Assembly (NCBI RefSeq): GCF_003044185.1 | Contig: NZ_PYYB01000001.1 | Coordinates: 496,001-560,000, forward strand | DNA length: 64,000 nucleotides | Source: Paraconexibacter algicola | GTDB taxonomy: Bacteria > Actinomycetota > Thermoleophilia > Solirubrobacterales > Solirubrobacteraceae | Direction: 5' to 3' | Part shown: in pieces, positions 34,553 through 41,418 of the stretch | Layout of the letters: each line of letters begins with the position of its first letter | Numbering within the stretch: position 1 is the stretch's first letter | The notes under the pieces: generated by a model | The model's input: the letters and a program-made list of their open reading frames with translations, nothing else | Databases searched by the model: none | Told to the model about the DNA's origin: nothing | Program-made: the position numbers and the translations under genes

Positions 34553-36054
34553 GCTTTAGCGCCTTCTCCCAGCCGCCGCTGCGCGACCTCATCAACGACG
34601 CACGGGACACCCCGAAGCTATCTCTGCTGCTCGGTGCCGGCACGTCGATCGAGGCTGGACTGCCAAGCTGGTCGGCGCTGATCGAGCGATTGCTGGTCCG
34701 CGCTGGCACCGCGAGCGGCACCCTCACCACGGCTGACGAGGACGGCACGAATCGCTGGGTCGCCGAGGCGGTTCGCCGTGACGGATATCTCGGAGCGGCG
34801 GCGATTGTTGAGGCGCTCGCCGAGGACGGACAGCTCGGCGAATGGATCCCCCTCGATCTCTATGGCGAACGTAGCCCGTCCGACTTCTTCCCGGGGCCTA
34901 TTGCGCAGCAGCTCCCTCGTCTGGTTGACGCGTTCGGTACTGACTTGGAGATCTTTACGACCAACTACGACGACCTCGCCGAGCAAGCACTCCGTGACGA
35001 TCCCGTCTCGCCCCGTCAAGCAGCGGCGTACGTCGGCGAGCATCTCGGCGTCGGTGCCGACGTCGTGCAGGTCCGTCACCTTCATGGCTATGCCGGGCGT
35101 GACGGGCAGGCCGGTACGCTGGTGCTCAGCGAAGCCGACTACCAGCGCATGCAGCAAGGCGCTTCGTGGCAGGCTAACCAAGTCGGCGCAGCGCTAGCGA
35201 ACAGCATGTTCGTGTTCGTCGGATCGAGCCTCGCCGATCCCAATCTGCTGCGCTACTTGTACGGCGAGCCGCCAGGCAACAAGCCCCCGCGCTACGCGAT
35301 CTTCGTTCGACAGGACACCTACGAACCCGAGGTTCCCGACGGGGTCCGTAAGGCGCGCGAGGCCGCCGTCCGTAGCCGATGGGGCGCCGTCGGCGTCACC
35401 GTCGTGTTCGTCGACCACTACGTCGAAGTCGCGCAGGCACTTTCCGAGATGGCCCGCGCCAAACGGCTCGGCGAGTCTTACGTTCCCCTTCCGGACCGTG
35501 CCGCCACCTGGGTCACCACCGTCAACGACCGCCTCCTCGGTCTCGCCGCCGACGAGACCTTCCAGCGAGCCCAATCGCAGATCGTCACGCGGCTGCGCGA
35601 AGCTCTCCAAGCCGCCGTCGCCGCGGCCGAACGTCTCGAACAGCGGCAGTGGGACGAGACGCTGGCCCTCACGCTGTGGCTCGTCGACGAGCCCGGCGAG
35701 CATCTCATCAACCGCGCCACGACCGACCGGCTGCACATCGACCGCGCCACCATCGAGCCAGTCCATATCGATGAGTACGCGCGCTGGGTTGCCGTCCGCG
35801 CGTACTGCCGAGGCAAGATCCTGGCCGAATCCCGCGAGACCTACGCGTCGCGATGGCATTTCATTCGCGGACTCCCACTCGTCATCGATGACGACGAGTT
35901 CGGTCGTATCCCCGTCGGTTGCGTGACCGTCACCTCCATGAAACGCCGCGACGAGACGATGTTGAACGCGATCGACGACGCCGTCGAAGCCGGCTTCAAC
36001 CGTGCGCTACGCACCGCCATCTACGAACTACTCGCCCAACCTTTCCGCCACTGA
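34549..36054 (+). CDS. SIR2-like domain protein, probable defence NADase
   Basis: A 501-residue protein with an N-terminal SIR2_2-type NAD-binding domain (about 20-290): GAGTS (29-33) with AGLPSW, TTNYD (137-141), H179 in HLHG and GSSLADPN (225-232). The C-terminal 210 residues are helical with acidic patches and match no domain I know. Bacterial SIR2 proteins of this layout (ThsA, DSR, SIR2-APAZ, SIR2-HerA) deplete NAD+ during phage infection. This one stands alone, its trigger presumably in the C-terminus (inference). GTG at 34549 overlaps the integrase stop. The codons are visibly less GC-rich than those of the integrase. Confidence 0.85.
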   Translation: MSFSAFSQPPLRDLINDARDTPKLSLLLGAGTSIEAGLPSWSALIERLLVRAGTASGTLTTADEDGTNRWVAEAVRRDGYLGAAAIVEALAEDGQLGEWIPLDLYGERSPSDFFPGPIAQQLPRLVDAFGTDLEIFTTNYDDLAEQALRDDPVSPRQAAAYVGEHLGVGADVVQVRHLHGYAGRDGQAGTLVLSEADYQRMQQGASWQANQVGAALANSMFVFVGSSLADPNLLRYLYGEPPGNKPPRYAIFVRQDTYEPEVPDGVRKAREAAVRSRWGAVGVTVVFVDHYVEVAQALSEMARAKRLGESYVPLPDRAATWVTTVNDRLLGLAADETFQRAQSQIVTRLREALQAAVAAAERLEQRQWDETLALTLWLVDEPGEHLINRATTDRLHIDRATIEPVHIDEYARWVAVRAYCRGKILAESRETYASRWHFIRGLPLVIDDDEFGRIPVGCVTVTSMKRRDETMLNAIDDAVEAGFNRALRTAIYELLAQPFRH

Positions 36055-36087
36055 TCCGTCCGCCCCTTACGCTAAGAAGAGACAGCA

Positions 36088-36258
36088 ATGACCGAGCACG
36101 ACAAGATCGAGCACGAACTTCCTAACGGCGACGTCCTCGTCGAGGACTCGACACGCGTCCGGCCTGACGTCGACGATGTCTTCCGCGAGGTCGAGGAAGA
36201 GATGGCCCGCGAGGCCGAGAAGATGTACCGCTCCCTTCGCGAAGCCGCCGCGGCCTGA
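36088..36258 (+). CDS. Small acidic protein (56 residues)
   Basis: A short frame starting ATG at 36088 after an AAGAAGAG purine-rich ribosome site, 33 bases after the SIR2 stop. The product is strongly acidic and helical (VFREVEEEMAREAEKMYRSL), without cysteines or HTH. It is too acidic for a typical excisionase. An inhibitor or antitoxin-like partner of the SIR2 protein, or of the convergent PIN protein that ends 28 bases away, is possible but unproven. Confidence 0.6.
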   Translation: MTEHDKIEHELPNGDVLVEDSTRVRPDVDDVFREVEEEMAREAEKMYRSLREAAAA

Positions 36259-36286
36259 CCCCGACTCCTGGGGTTCCGCCTCCAGG

Positions 36287-36820
36287 TCACGATGGTGACG
36301 AGGCGCGGGACCACCACGGCGCCAACGGGTGGGTGTTTGGCGGCCGGTACCGCGCGCGGGTCTCGATGCGCTGAAGCACCGACGCGAGCTGCGCGTCGTC
36401 GGCGTCGACGGCGTCGGCCCACCAGCTCAGGATGTCCGGCGTGGTCACGGTCTCCACGACCGGATCGCCGTCCGCCGCGATCTTTAGGGCGAGTCCGTCA
36501 TCGGTCGCCAGCACCAGACCTCGGTGCCGAGCTGCAGCAAGCGACGCCGCCTCGCCGTCGCCGAGTCGTGGCACCAGACTGAGGAACGTCGTCAGCTCTT
36601 CAGCGCCCGAGAGCGAGACGGCGGTCACCGTGCCCTCGGCGCTGAGCGGCTCCCACTCCAGCGCCTCGCGATCATCTCCCTCGTCATCGACGTAGAGCAC
36701 CTCGGCGGTGACTTGCTCGACGACGATCAGCTCGGAGCCGGCATCGGTCGAGAGCGAGCGGAGGATGCCGCCGGCGAAGACGTTGATCACGACACAGGCG
36801 TCGAGCAGGAGCCGTTCCAT
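36287..36820 (-). CDS. PIN-domain nuclease, last gene of the QueC-like operon
   Basis: A 177-residue PIN-domain protein. Acidic positions expected for metal-dependent RNA cleavage are D7 (LLLDACVV), E40 (VTAEVL), D88/E90 (GDGEAASLAAA) and D107/D108 (LATDDGLALKIA). It starts 11 bases after the ImmA/IrrE gene. PIN proteins paired with XRE-COG2856 (ImmA/IrrE) proteins are a known toxin-antitoxin-like arrangement, so this is the probable toxin or effector. The C-terminal 45 residues (SWWADAVDADDAQLASVLQR) are an extra helix. Confidence 0.8.
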   Translation of the reverse strand: MERLLLDACVVINVFAGGILRSLSTDAGSELIVVEQVTAEVLYVDDEGDDREALEWEPLSAEGTVTAVSLSGAEELTTFLSLVPRLGDGEAASLAAARHRGLVLATDDGLALKIAADGDPVVETVTTPDILSWWADAVDADDAQLASVLQRIETRARYRPPNTHPLAPWWSRASSPS

Positions 36821-36831
36821 CGGGCCTGCGG

Positions 36832-38001
36832 TCAGCGCGCGTCGAGATCGGGGGCGTCGTCCAGGTCGAAGTCGAGCTCTTCGACCAGGCGCCGGGCGGC
36901 GACGCGATCCCGGCGAAGGAATCGCGCGACGCGCTCTTCGGAGATCAGTCCTTTTCGATAGGCCGTGACCGTGAGCAGCACGTAGCGCCGCGGGAGCAGC
37001 ACGGTGTCGGCTTGTCGCGGCTGTAGACCCAGAAGCGCGCGTCCTTCCTCGGGCTTGAGGCCACGTCTGACGAGCTGGTCCCAGGCGCCTGACTTGATCA
37101 GCTTGAGGTCCTCCAGCCGACGGGCCATCGCCTCGGCCGACACGTGCCAGAAGTCCGCCTGGCCGAGCAGCAGCGCGGGCGTCACGCGGCCGCCCGATGC
37201 GGTCTTGGCAGCTTCAAACCGACGCGTGACGCCGCCGGCCGGCATCAACAGCCGTTGCGCGAACGCGTCGGCAAAGCGCTCAGCCGCCGGTACGCGCCGG
37301 TAGCCGGCGATGACGACCGTGATCTCCGCGCGATCGCGCCGCGTCAGGAAGTGCGCGAACTCATGCGCCAGCGAGAATCGCTGGCGCTCCCAACGGTGGC
37401 GACTGTTCATCGCCACGCACGCGCCGAGTTGCTCGTCATACGCGAACAAGCCGCCGAATCGGGACGGCAGCGGGACGGAGAACACGCGAAGCCCAACGTC
37501 GTTCTCGAGCAGCTCGCGCAGATGCGGTAGCGGTCCGTCACCAAGATGCAGGCGTCCCCGCTCCTCGGTAGCCAGCCGCTCGGCGCCGGCGACCGGGTCG
37601 GTGGGCACGGTTTGCGGGCTCGGGAAGCTCGTAGGAAGCGGAGCGTCCAGCAGGCGCTCAAGTTCGACGTAGTCTTCGGCGAGTTTCTGAAGCGCGAGCG
37701 TCGCGTGCCGAAGGTCGTCCTCCTCGGGCATCCTTCCCGCCGACTCGCGGAACTGAGCAGCGAGCTCACGGGGTGGTTCGCTGGGTCGAAGGAGCTCGTC
37801 CAGCCGTTGCCCGTACAGACCAGCCAGAGCGACCATCTCCTCGGGCTTGAGCCGGCGCTCGCCGCTCTCCAACGCGACCAGCGAGGTTCGCGCCATGCCC
37901 ATCTGCTCAGCCACCTGCGCCTGGGTGAGCCCGCGATCTTGGCGAGCGCGCCGCAGCCGCTCAAGAAGCCAGCTGTACTGACCTCGTTCGGACGTGCTCA
38001 C
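36832..38001 (-). CDS. XRE HTH-ImmA/IrrE metallopeptidase
   Basis: A 389-residue two-part regulator. The Cro/C1-type HTH is at about 12-68 (RGLTQAQVAEQMGMARTSLV); the COG2856 zinc peptidase domain follows with HEFAH (213-217) and the downstream Glu in ERFADAFAQRLLMP (241-254). The C-terminal 90 residues hold a second helical region. Such proteins bind their own promoter and cleave a repressor or antitoxin on a stress signal (known from ImmA of ICEBs1 and IrrE/DdrO). Its ATG overlaps the QueC-like stop (ATGA) and it precedes the PIN gene, so it likely controls the toxin. Confidence 0.88.
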   Translation of the reverse strand: MSTSERGQYSWLLERLRRARQDRGLTQAQVAEQMGMARTSLVALESGERRLKPEEMVALAGLYGQRLDELLRPSEPPRELAAQFRESAGRMPEEDDLRHATLALQKLAEDYVELERLLDAPLPTSFPSPQTVPTDPVAGAERLATEERGRLHLGDGPLPHLRELLENDVGLRVFSVPLPSRFGGLFAYDEQLGACVAMNSRHRWERQRFSLAHEFAHFLTRRDRAEITVVIAGYRRVPAAERFADAFAQRLLMPAGGVTRRFEAAKTASGGRVTPALLLGQADFWHVSAEAMARRLEDLKLIKSGAWDQLVRRGLKPEEGRALLGLQPRQADTVLLPRRYVLLTVTAYRKGLISEERVARFLRRDRVAARRLVEELDFDLDDAPDLDAR

Positions 38002-39401
38002 GCCGCGACTCCGGTCCGCTCGCCCTGGGGCAGGTAGCGCACCGTCAGAGGGTGCTCAAACCTGGCCCACTCTTCGACGTAGGTCGTCAGGAGTCCTTGG
38101 GTCAGGCCGACCGGGTCGTGGTAGCCCTGAGCGAGCAGTGCATCGTGGATGCGGCGCAGGTCCGGGAACGCTCGCACGAGCGCGTCGACCGGCGTGGGCT
38201 CCCGTAGGGCCCGATCCATCTGCGCGGCCTGGTTGAGCATGTAGTGCAGCCGAAGGGCGCGCTTGTCCGACCCGGCGGCGACCTCGCGGACGTCGGTGCG
38301 ATAGAGGCTGGCCTCGGCATCGTCCTCGTCGGCCAAGCCGCCGGCGCGCAGCGCTTGGCGCCGCAGCAGACACGACGTGCAGGTTCCACATAGGTGGACC
38401 TTCGAGGCGCGATGCGTCAGACCCGTATCGCACGACACCGTGGTGCGGATGCCATTCCGCACCACGCCCTGGAGGAGAGCGCACATCTGTGCCTTGGTCT
38501 TCGTGAACGACGGGTTGACGATGTCGAATGCATCCTCGAGCACGAGGCTCATCAGGCCACTTGCCTTGACCAGGGTTTCGGGGCGCATCGCACGGGTGTT
38601 GTGGCTTCCGTACTGCGCCTCGGTGAGTGGCAAGTTCATCGCCCCGACGCCGTTCTCGTAGACGCGCAGCTCGCGCCCGCCGGCGGTCGCGGCGCTCACG
38701 GCGCCGAGCACCAAGAACACCAGCCCCCTAGTGCGTTGGCTGGCCTCCGGTGCATCGCGGCGTCCTGCCAGGCGAGCGATCGCCTCCCCGCGCAAAGCCA
38801 CCGGGACCTGGAGCGCGCGGATCGAAGCAGGCGAGCTGGCCTTCAGCGCGGCGAGGGTCCGCTGCTGCATCGCGCCCATCGGCTTGCTCGTCGTGGCCGA
38901 GACGAGCACCAGCTCTCGATCCGCCTCAGCCGCGTCTGAGGCGGCCCCGGCGTAGGAGTCAAGGCCTCCGCTGTAGAGGCCGAAGCGCGCGTTGGGAATC
39001 GGGTCCATCCCGAAGAGCGGGTCTTGACTCTCTGCGAAACGGTGTTGCCGACGCCCACCGAGAAACTCGAAACCCCAGACGTCGTCGGTCAGCCACTCGA
39101 GCAGGTCGCGGAGCGCCTCGGCTACGTCGGCTTGGCGCCAGAACGCCTCGTCGCGCACGGCGATACGCACCGGCAGTTCCCGGCTCCAGTCCTCGCTGCC
39201 GCGACTTCCGGGCGGTCGACGCGGGCGCAGCCGGTCGGTGACATACGCGGACATCGCGATGTCGAGCAGGTCCGACAGGCGCGGCGACAGTGCCCGACCC
39301 AGGCCGAATGCGATCTGCTGATCGTCGAGCCGGAATCCCGACTCCCAATCCACGCGGGGGCCGTCCCCGCCGTCAAAGTTCAGAGGTTCGTAGCGCTGCA
39401 T
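37998..39401 (-). CDS. QueC-like PP-loop protein of a defence-type operon
   Basis: A 467-residue protein, about twice the size of housekeeping QueC. A novel N-terminal region (1-135) precedes a PP-loop ATPase domain with SGGLDS (144-149), the helix TRGLVFLVLGAVSA, the motif ENGVGAMNLPLT (249-260) and four zinc cysteines C324, C338, C341, C344 (CGTCTSC). QueC makes preQ0; the long QueC-like proteins QatC and Cap9 belong to phage-defence systems, and Cap9 links a deazaguanine to a partner protein. No queD, queE or folE is nearby, so a queuosine role is unlikely. Its start shares one base with the upstream stop (TGATG). Confidence 0.85.
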   Translation of the reverse strand: MQRYEPLNFDGGDGPRVDWESGFRLDDQQIAFGLGRALSPRLSDLLDIAMSAYVTDRLRPRRPPGSRGSEDWSRELPVRIAVRDEAFWRQADVAEALRDLLEWLTDDVWGFEFLGGRRQHRFAESQDPLFGMDPIPNARFGLYSGGLDSYAGAASDAAEADRELVLVSATTSKPMGAMQQRTLAALKASSPASIRALQVPVALRGEAIARLAGRRDAPEASQRTRGLVFLVLGAVSAATAGGRELRVYENGVGAMNLPLTEAQYGSHNTRAMRPETLVKASGLMSLVLEDAFDIVNPSFTKTKAQMCALLQGVVRNGIRTTVSCDTGLTHRASKVHLCGTCTSCLLRRQALRAGGLADEDDAEASLYRTDVREVAAGSDKRALRLHYMLNQAAQMDRALREPTPVDALVRAFPDLRRIHDALLAQGYHDPVGLTQGLLTTYVEEWARFEHPLTVRYLPQGERTGVAA

Positions 39402-40042
39402 CAGCTCAGGTCCTCGTAGAGCAGGCTTTGCGTATCACGGGGGCGGATCTTGCGATCGGGGGCACGCAACCCGTCGCCGTCGGGCTTCCGCAGCAGACGG
39501 TCTGCGAGCTCGTCCAGCGACGCGTGCGCGTTGGCGGCGGCCTCGAAGCGCCTGGCCTCGTCGAAGTCTCCGTACTGCTCCAGCAGCAGGTCACGCCCGC
39601 GGCCCCACATGCGCTCATCGACCCACCGCGACAGCCCACCCTCGGTGATCTGCCGACATGCCTCTCCGTCGCTCATCGCAGCAAGTCCATCGCGGTCGCG
39701 GGCCAGCAAGTGCTCGGCCTCCCGTGCCATCGTCTGCGATAGGACGTTGCGGCCGTTGATGTCCAGAAACCGTCGCTGGGCCTGCTCCCACGCCGGCAGG
39801 TCGCCAAACACCGCGACGTATCGCGCGGCGTACGCCAGCTGCTCCAGCTCCGGGCAGCCGCCGGCGTCCCGCAGTGCCGCTGCGGTCGCTGCGCGGATCT
39901 CGTCGCCGACCTCGGCCGCCGACGCCCGGTCGAGAGCGGCCTGGAAGGGGCGGCGCCAGTGGCGAGGCAAGAGTCGGGGAACAAGGTCGTTGTCCGGCAC
40001 GATCGGGAACAGTGCCAGCACCATCGGACAGAATGAGATCAC
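39401..40042 (-). CDS. Unknown helical protein, first gene of the QueC-like operon
   Basis: A 213-codon gene with no domain I recognise. It is largely alpha-helical with conserved-looking patches: RHWRRPFQAALDRAS, RRFLDINGRNVLSQTMAREA and WVDERMWGRGRDLL. No signal or membrane helix beyond a mildly hydrophobic N-terminus. GTG at 40042 gives the full frame; ATG at 40024 is a good alternative since neither has a ribosome site. The stop overlaps the QueC-like start by one base (TGATG), so the proteins are made together. By analogy with CD-NTase/Cap9 and QatB/QatC, it may be the substrate or partner of the QueC-like enzyme (inference). Confidence 0.7.
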   Translation of the reverse strand: MISFCPMVLALFPIVPDNDLVPRLLPRHWRRPFQAALDRASAAEVGDEIRAATAAALRDAGGCPELEQLAYAARYVAVFGDLPAWEQAQRRFLDINGRNVLSQTMAREAEHLLARDRDGLAAMSDGEACRQITEGGLSRWVDERMWGRGRDLLLEQYGDFDEARRFEAAANAHASLDELADRLLRKPDGDGLRAPDRKIRPRDTQSLLYEDLS

Positions 40043-40163
40043 AAGACACGTTTTCGCGGCTCCATGTCAGGTTTCCTCTTCGCCACAGCCCACTAGTCGG
40101 CGACCGTGCGCGGGCCAGTTTGCTGCCCATAAGGGGTTCTGGATGCGCGCGTATCCTTGACGT

Positions 40164-40826
40164 ATGGCCCACGGTCCGGTGACGCTATTTGACGCCTTGG
40201 TCTCGATGGAGGTCGGTTCGCGGTTCGAGTCCCTTGGCGATTCCGAGCTGGATCTCCTGGTCCGGTACCACGAGGTCTGCTGCGGGCTGGGATCGTCGAC
40301 CTTTTTCTCCCAGCCAATCCGGTTCTCGGTGAAGGCCGCGCCAGAGGAGAGCTACGAGCGGCTTGACCATGCCGGTCGCGACCCGCTGCGTTCGATGACC
40401 ATGGACTTCCGCCAACTCTGGATGAAGAAGGAGCCTGCACGCTTCCACGCCATCCTCGGGCTACTACGCCAGCGGGTCGCCTCGCAAACAACCCTCGCCG
40501 ACAGCACCAAAGCGATCCTCGACCTCCTCGGACGTCGCCACCGCGACGAGCGCAACGTCGGCCTGATGAGACACGTCTGGGCCGACGACCCGATGGGGCC
40601 GCCTATCCGTGAGTTCACCGCCGAGCAGGTCATCAACGACTGGCTCTACGGAGGCGCGTTCCACTTCGATGCTGATGCCGCGAGTCGGGTCGCGGCCTGG
40701 TCGCCGGTCGCGTACGAGTGGTCGCTCGTCAAAGCAATCAAGGGGATCGCCGTCGTGTGCTGGGAGCTCGACGTCCTCGTCGGCGCGATCGTGGAAGATC
40801 AGCGACCGACCGCTTTGGCTGCCTGA
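40164..40826 (+). CDS. Hypothetical protein divergent from the QueC-like operon
   Basis: A soluble 220-residue protein of unknown family, helical, with motifs DLLVRYHEVCCGLGSSTFF and PIREFTAEQVINDWLYGGAF. Its ATG is 6 bases after a TATCCT box, a leaderless arrangement. It shares a 121-base intergenic region with the divergent operon. Codon use is A/T-richer than the chromosome. The final in-frame stop is followed directly, in the same frame, by a hydrolase remnant. It may be an additional defence or regulatory component of the island. Confidence 0.6.
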   Translation: MAHGPVTLFDALVSMEVGSRFESLGDSELDLLVRYHEVCCGLGSSTFFSQPIRFSVKAAPEESYERLDHAGRDPLRSMTMDFRQLWMKKEPARFHAILGLLRQRVASQTTLADSTKAILDLLGRRHRDERNVGLMRHVWADDPMGPPIREFTAEQVINDWLYGGAFHFDADAASRVAAWSPVAYEWSLVKAIKGIAVVCWELDVLVGAIVEDQRPTALAA

Positions 40827-40847
40827 GAACCACCAGCGCGCGGCGAG

Positions 40848-41111
40848 CGAACCGCCCGCCGGTCTCAGCAGCTCGGCGCGATCGTGAAGTCCGGCGACCG
40901 GACCGCCGAGCTGAGGAACATCTCTGCTCCGACACTGGTCATCCACGGCGACCGGGACAGGATGGTCCATCCGTCGGGCGGCCGCGCCACCGCCGGAGCC
41001 ATCCCTAAAGCTCGACTCCGGACGATCGCTGGCATGGGCCACGACCTCCCACCGGGTCTCGTGGCCACGCTTGTCGAGCTCATCGCGGAGCATTGCGACC
41101 AGTCCGCCTAA
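40848..41111 (+). pseudogene. C-terminal remnant of an alpha/beta-hydrolase
   Basis: About 88 codons that read as the end of an alpha/beta-hydrolase: an SGDRTAELR helix, APTLVIHGDRDRMVHPSGG with the catalytic Asp loop, and a final GMGHDLPPG with the catalytic His. The first 200 residues, including the nucleophile serine, are absent, so it is a broken gene. It lies inside the island near the right end, and probably marks a previous insertion boundary or captured chromosomal sequence. Confidence 0.7.
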
Positions 41112-41184
41112 TCGAGGTGACGACCGGCGCGCGAGAGGTGACAACACGCCACGGCTCTGCCGGCCGCCCCCGCCGCTTACGCTC

Positions 41185-41204
41185 GGGAGAAAATTCGGGG
41201 AGAA
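41185..41204 (+). repeat. Right-arm repeats GGGAGAAAA / GGGGAGAA
   Basis: Two copies (41185-41193 and 41197-41204) of the element found inside the left end, 58 bases from the right 46-bp repeat. Arm-type integrase binding sites are likely. Confidence 0.45.
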
Positions 41205-41234
41205 GTCGACCGACCCCTTCATCCGCGAAACTCA

Positions 41235-41259
41235 AAACCCCCCGATTTGCGGGGGGTTT
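41235..41259 (-). terminator. Terminator of tRNA-Arg, supplied by the island
   Basis: On the minus strand a 9-bp stem AAACCCCCC / GGGGGGTTT with a 7-base loop, followed by a T-run. It begins 5 bases after the tRNA 3' end. It replaces the original terminator that is now left of attL. Confidence 0.65.
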
Positions 41260-41261
41260 CT

Positions 41262-41337
<76 letters not shown>

Positions 41338-41418
41338 AGATCGGACGCTTGGCGTCCGGGTCGACCATGGTACGACACGCGGGCGTGCGTTGTCGGCCGA
41401 CCCGGGCGGGCGGGTGGG

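Noticed and set aside
37998-39401. Housekeeping queuosine biosynthesis (QueC)
   Set aside because: Length is about double, there is an added N-terminal region, no queD/queE/folE is near, and it sits in an island operon with toxin-like genes.
36287-40042. Known Qat or type IV CBASS system
   Set aside because: No QatA-type ATPase, TatD nuclease, CD-NTase, TGT-like Cap10 or CBASS effector is encoded; only the QueC-like component is shared.
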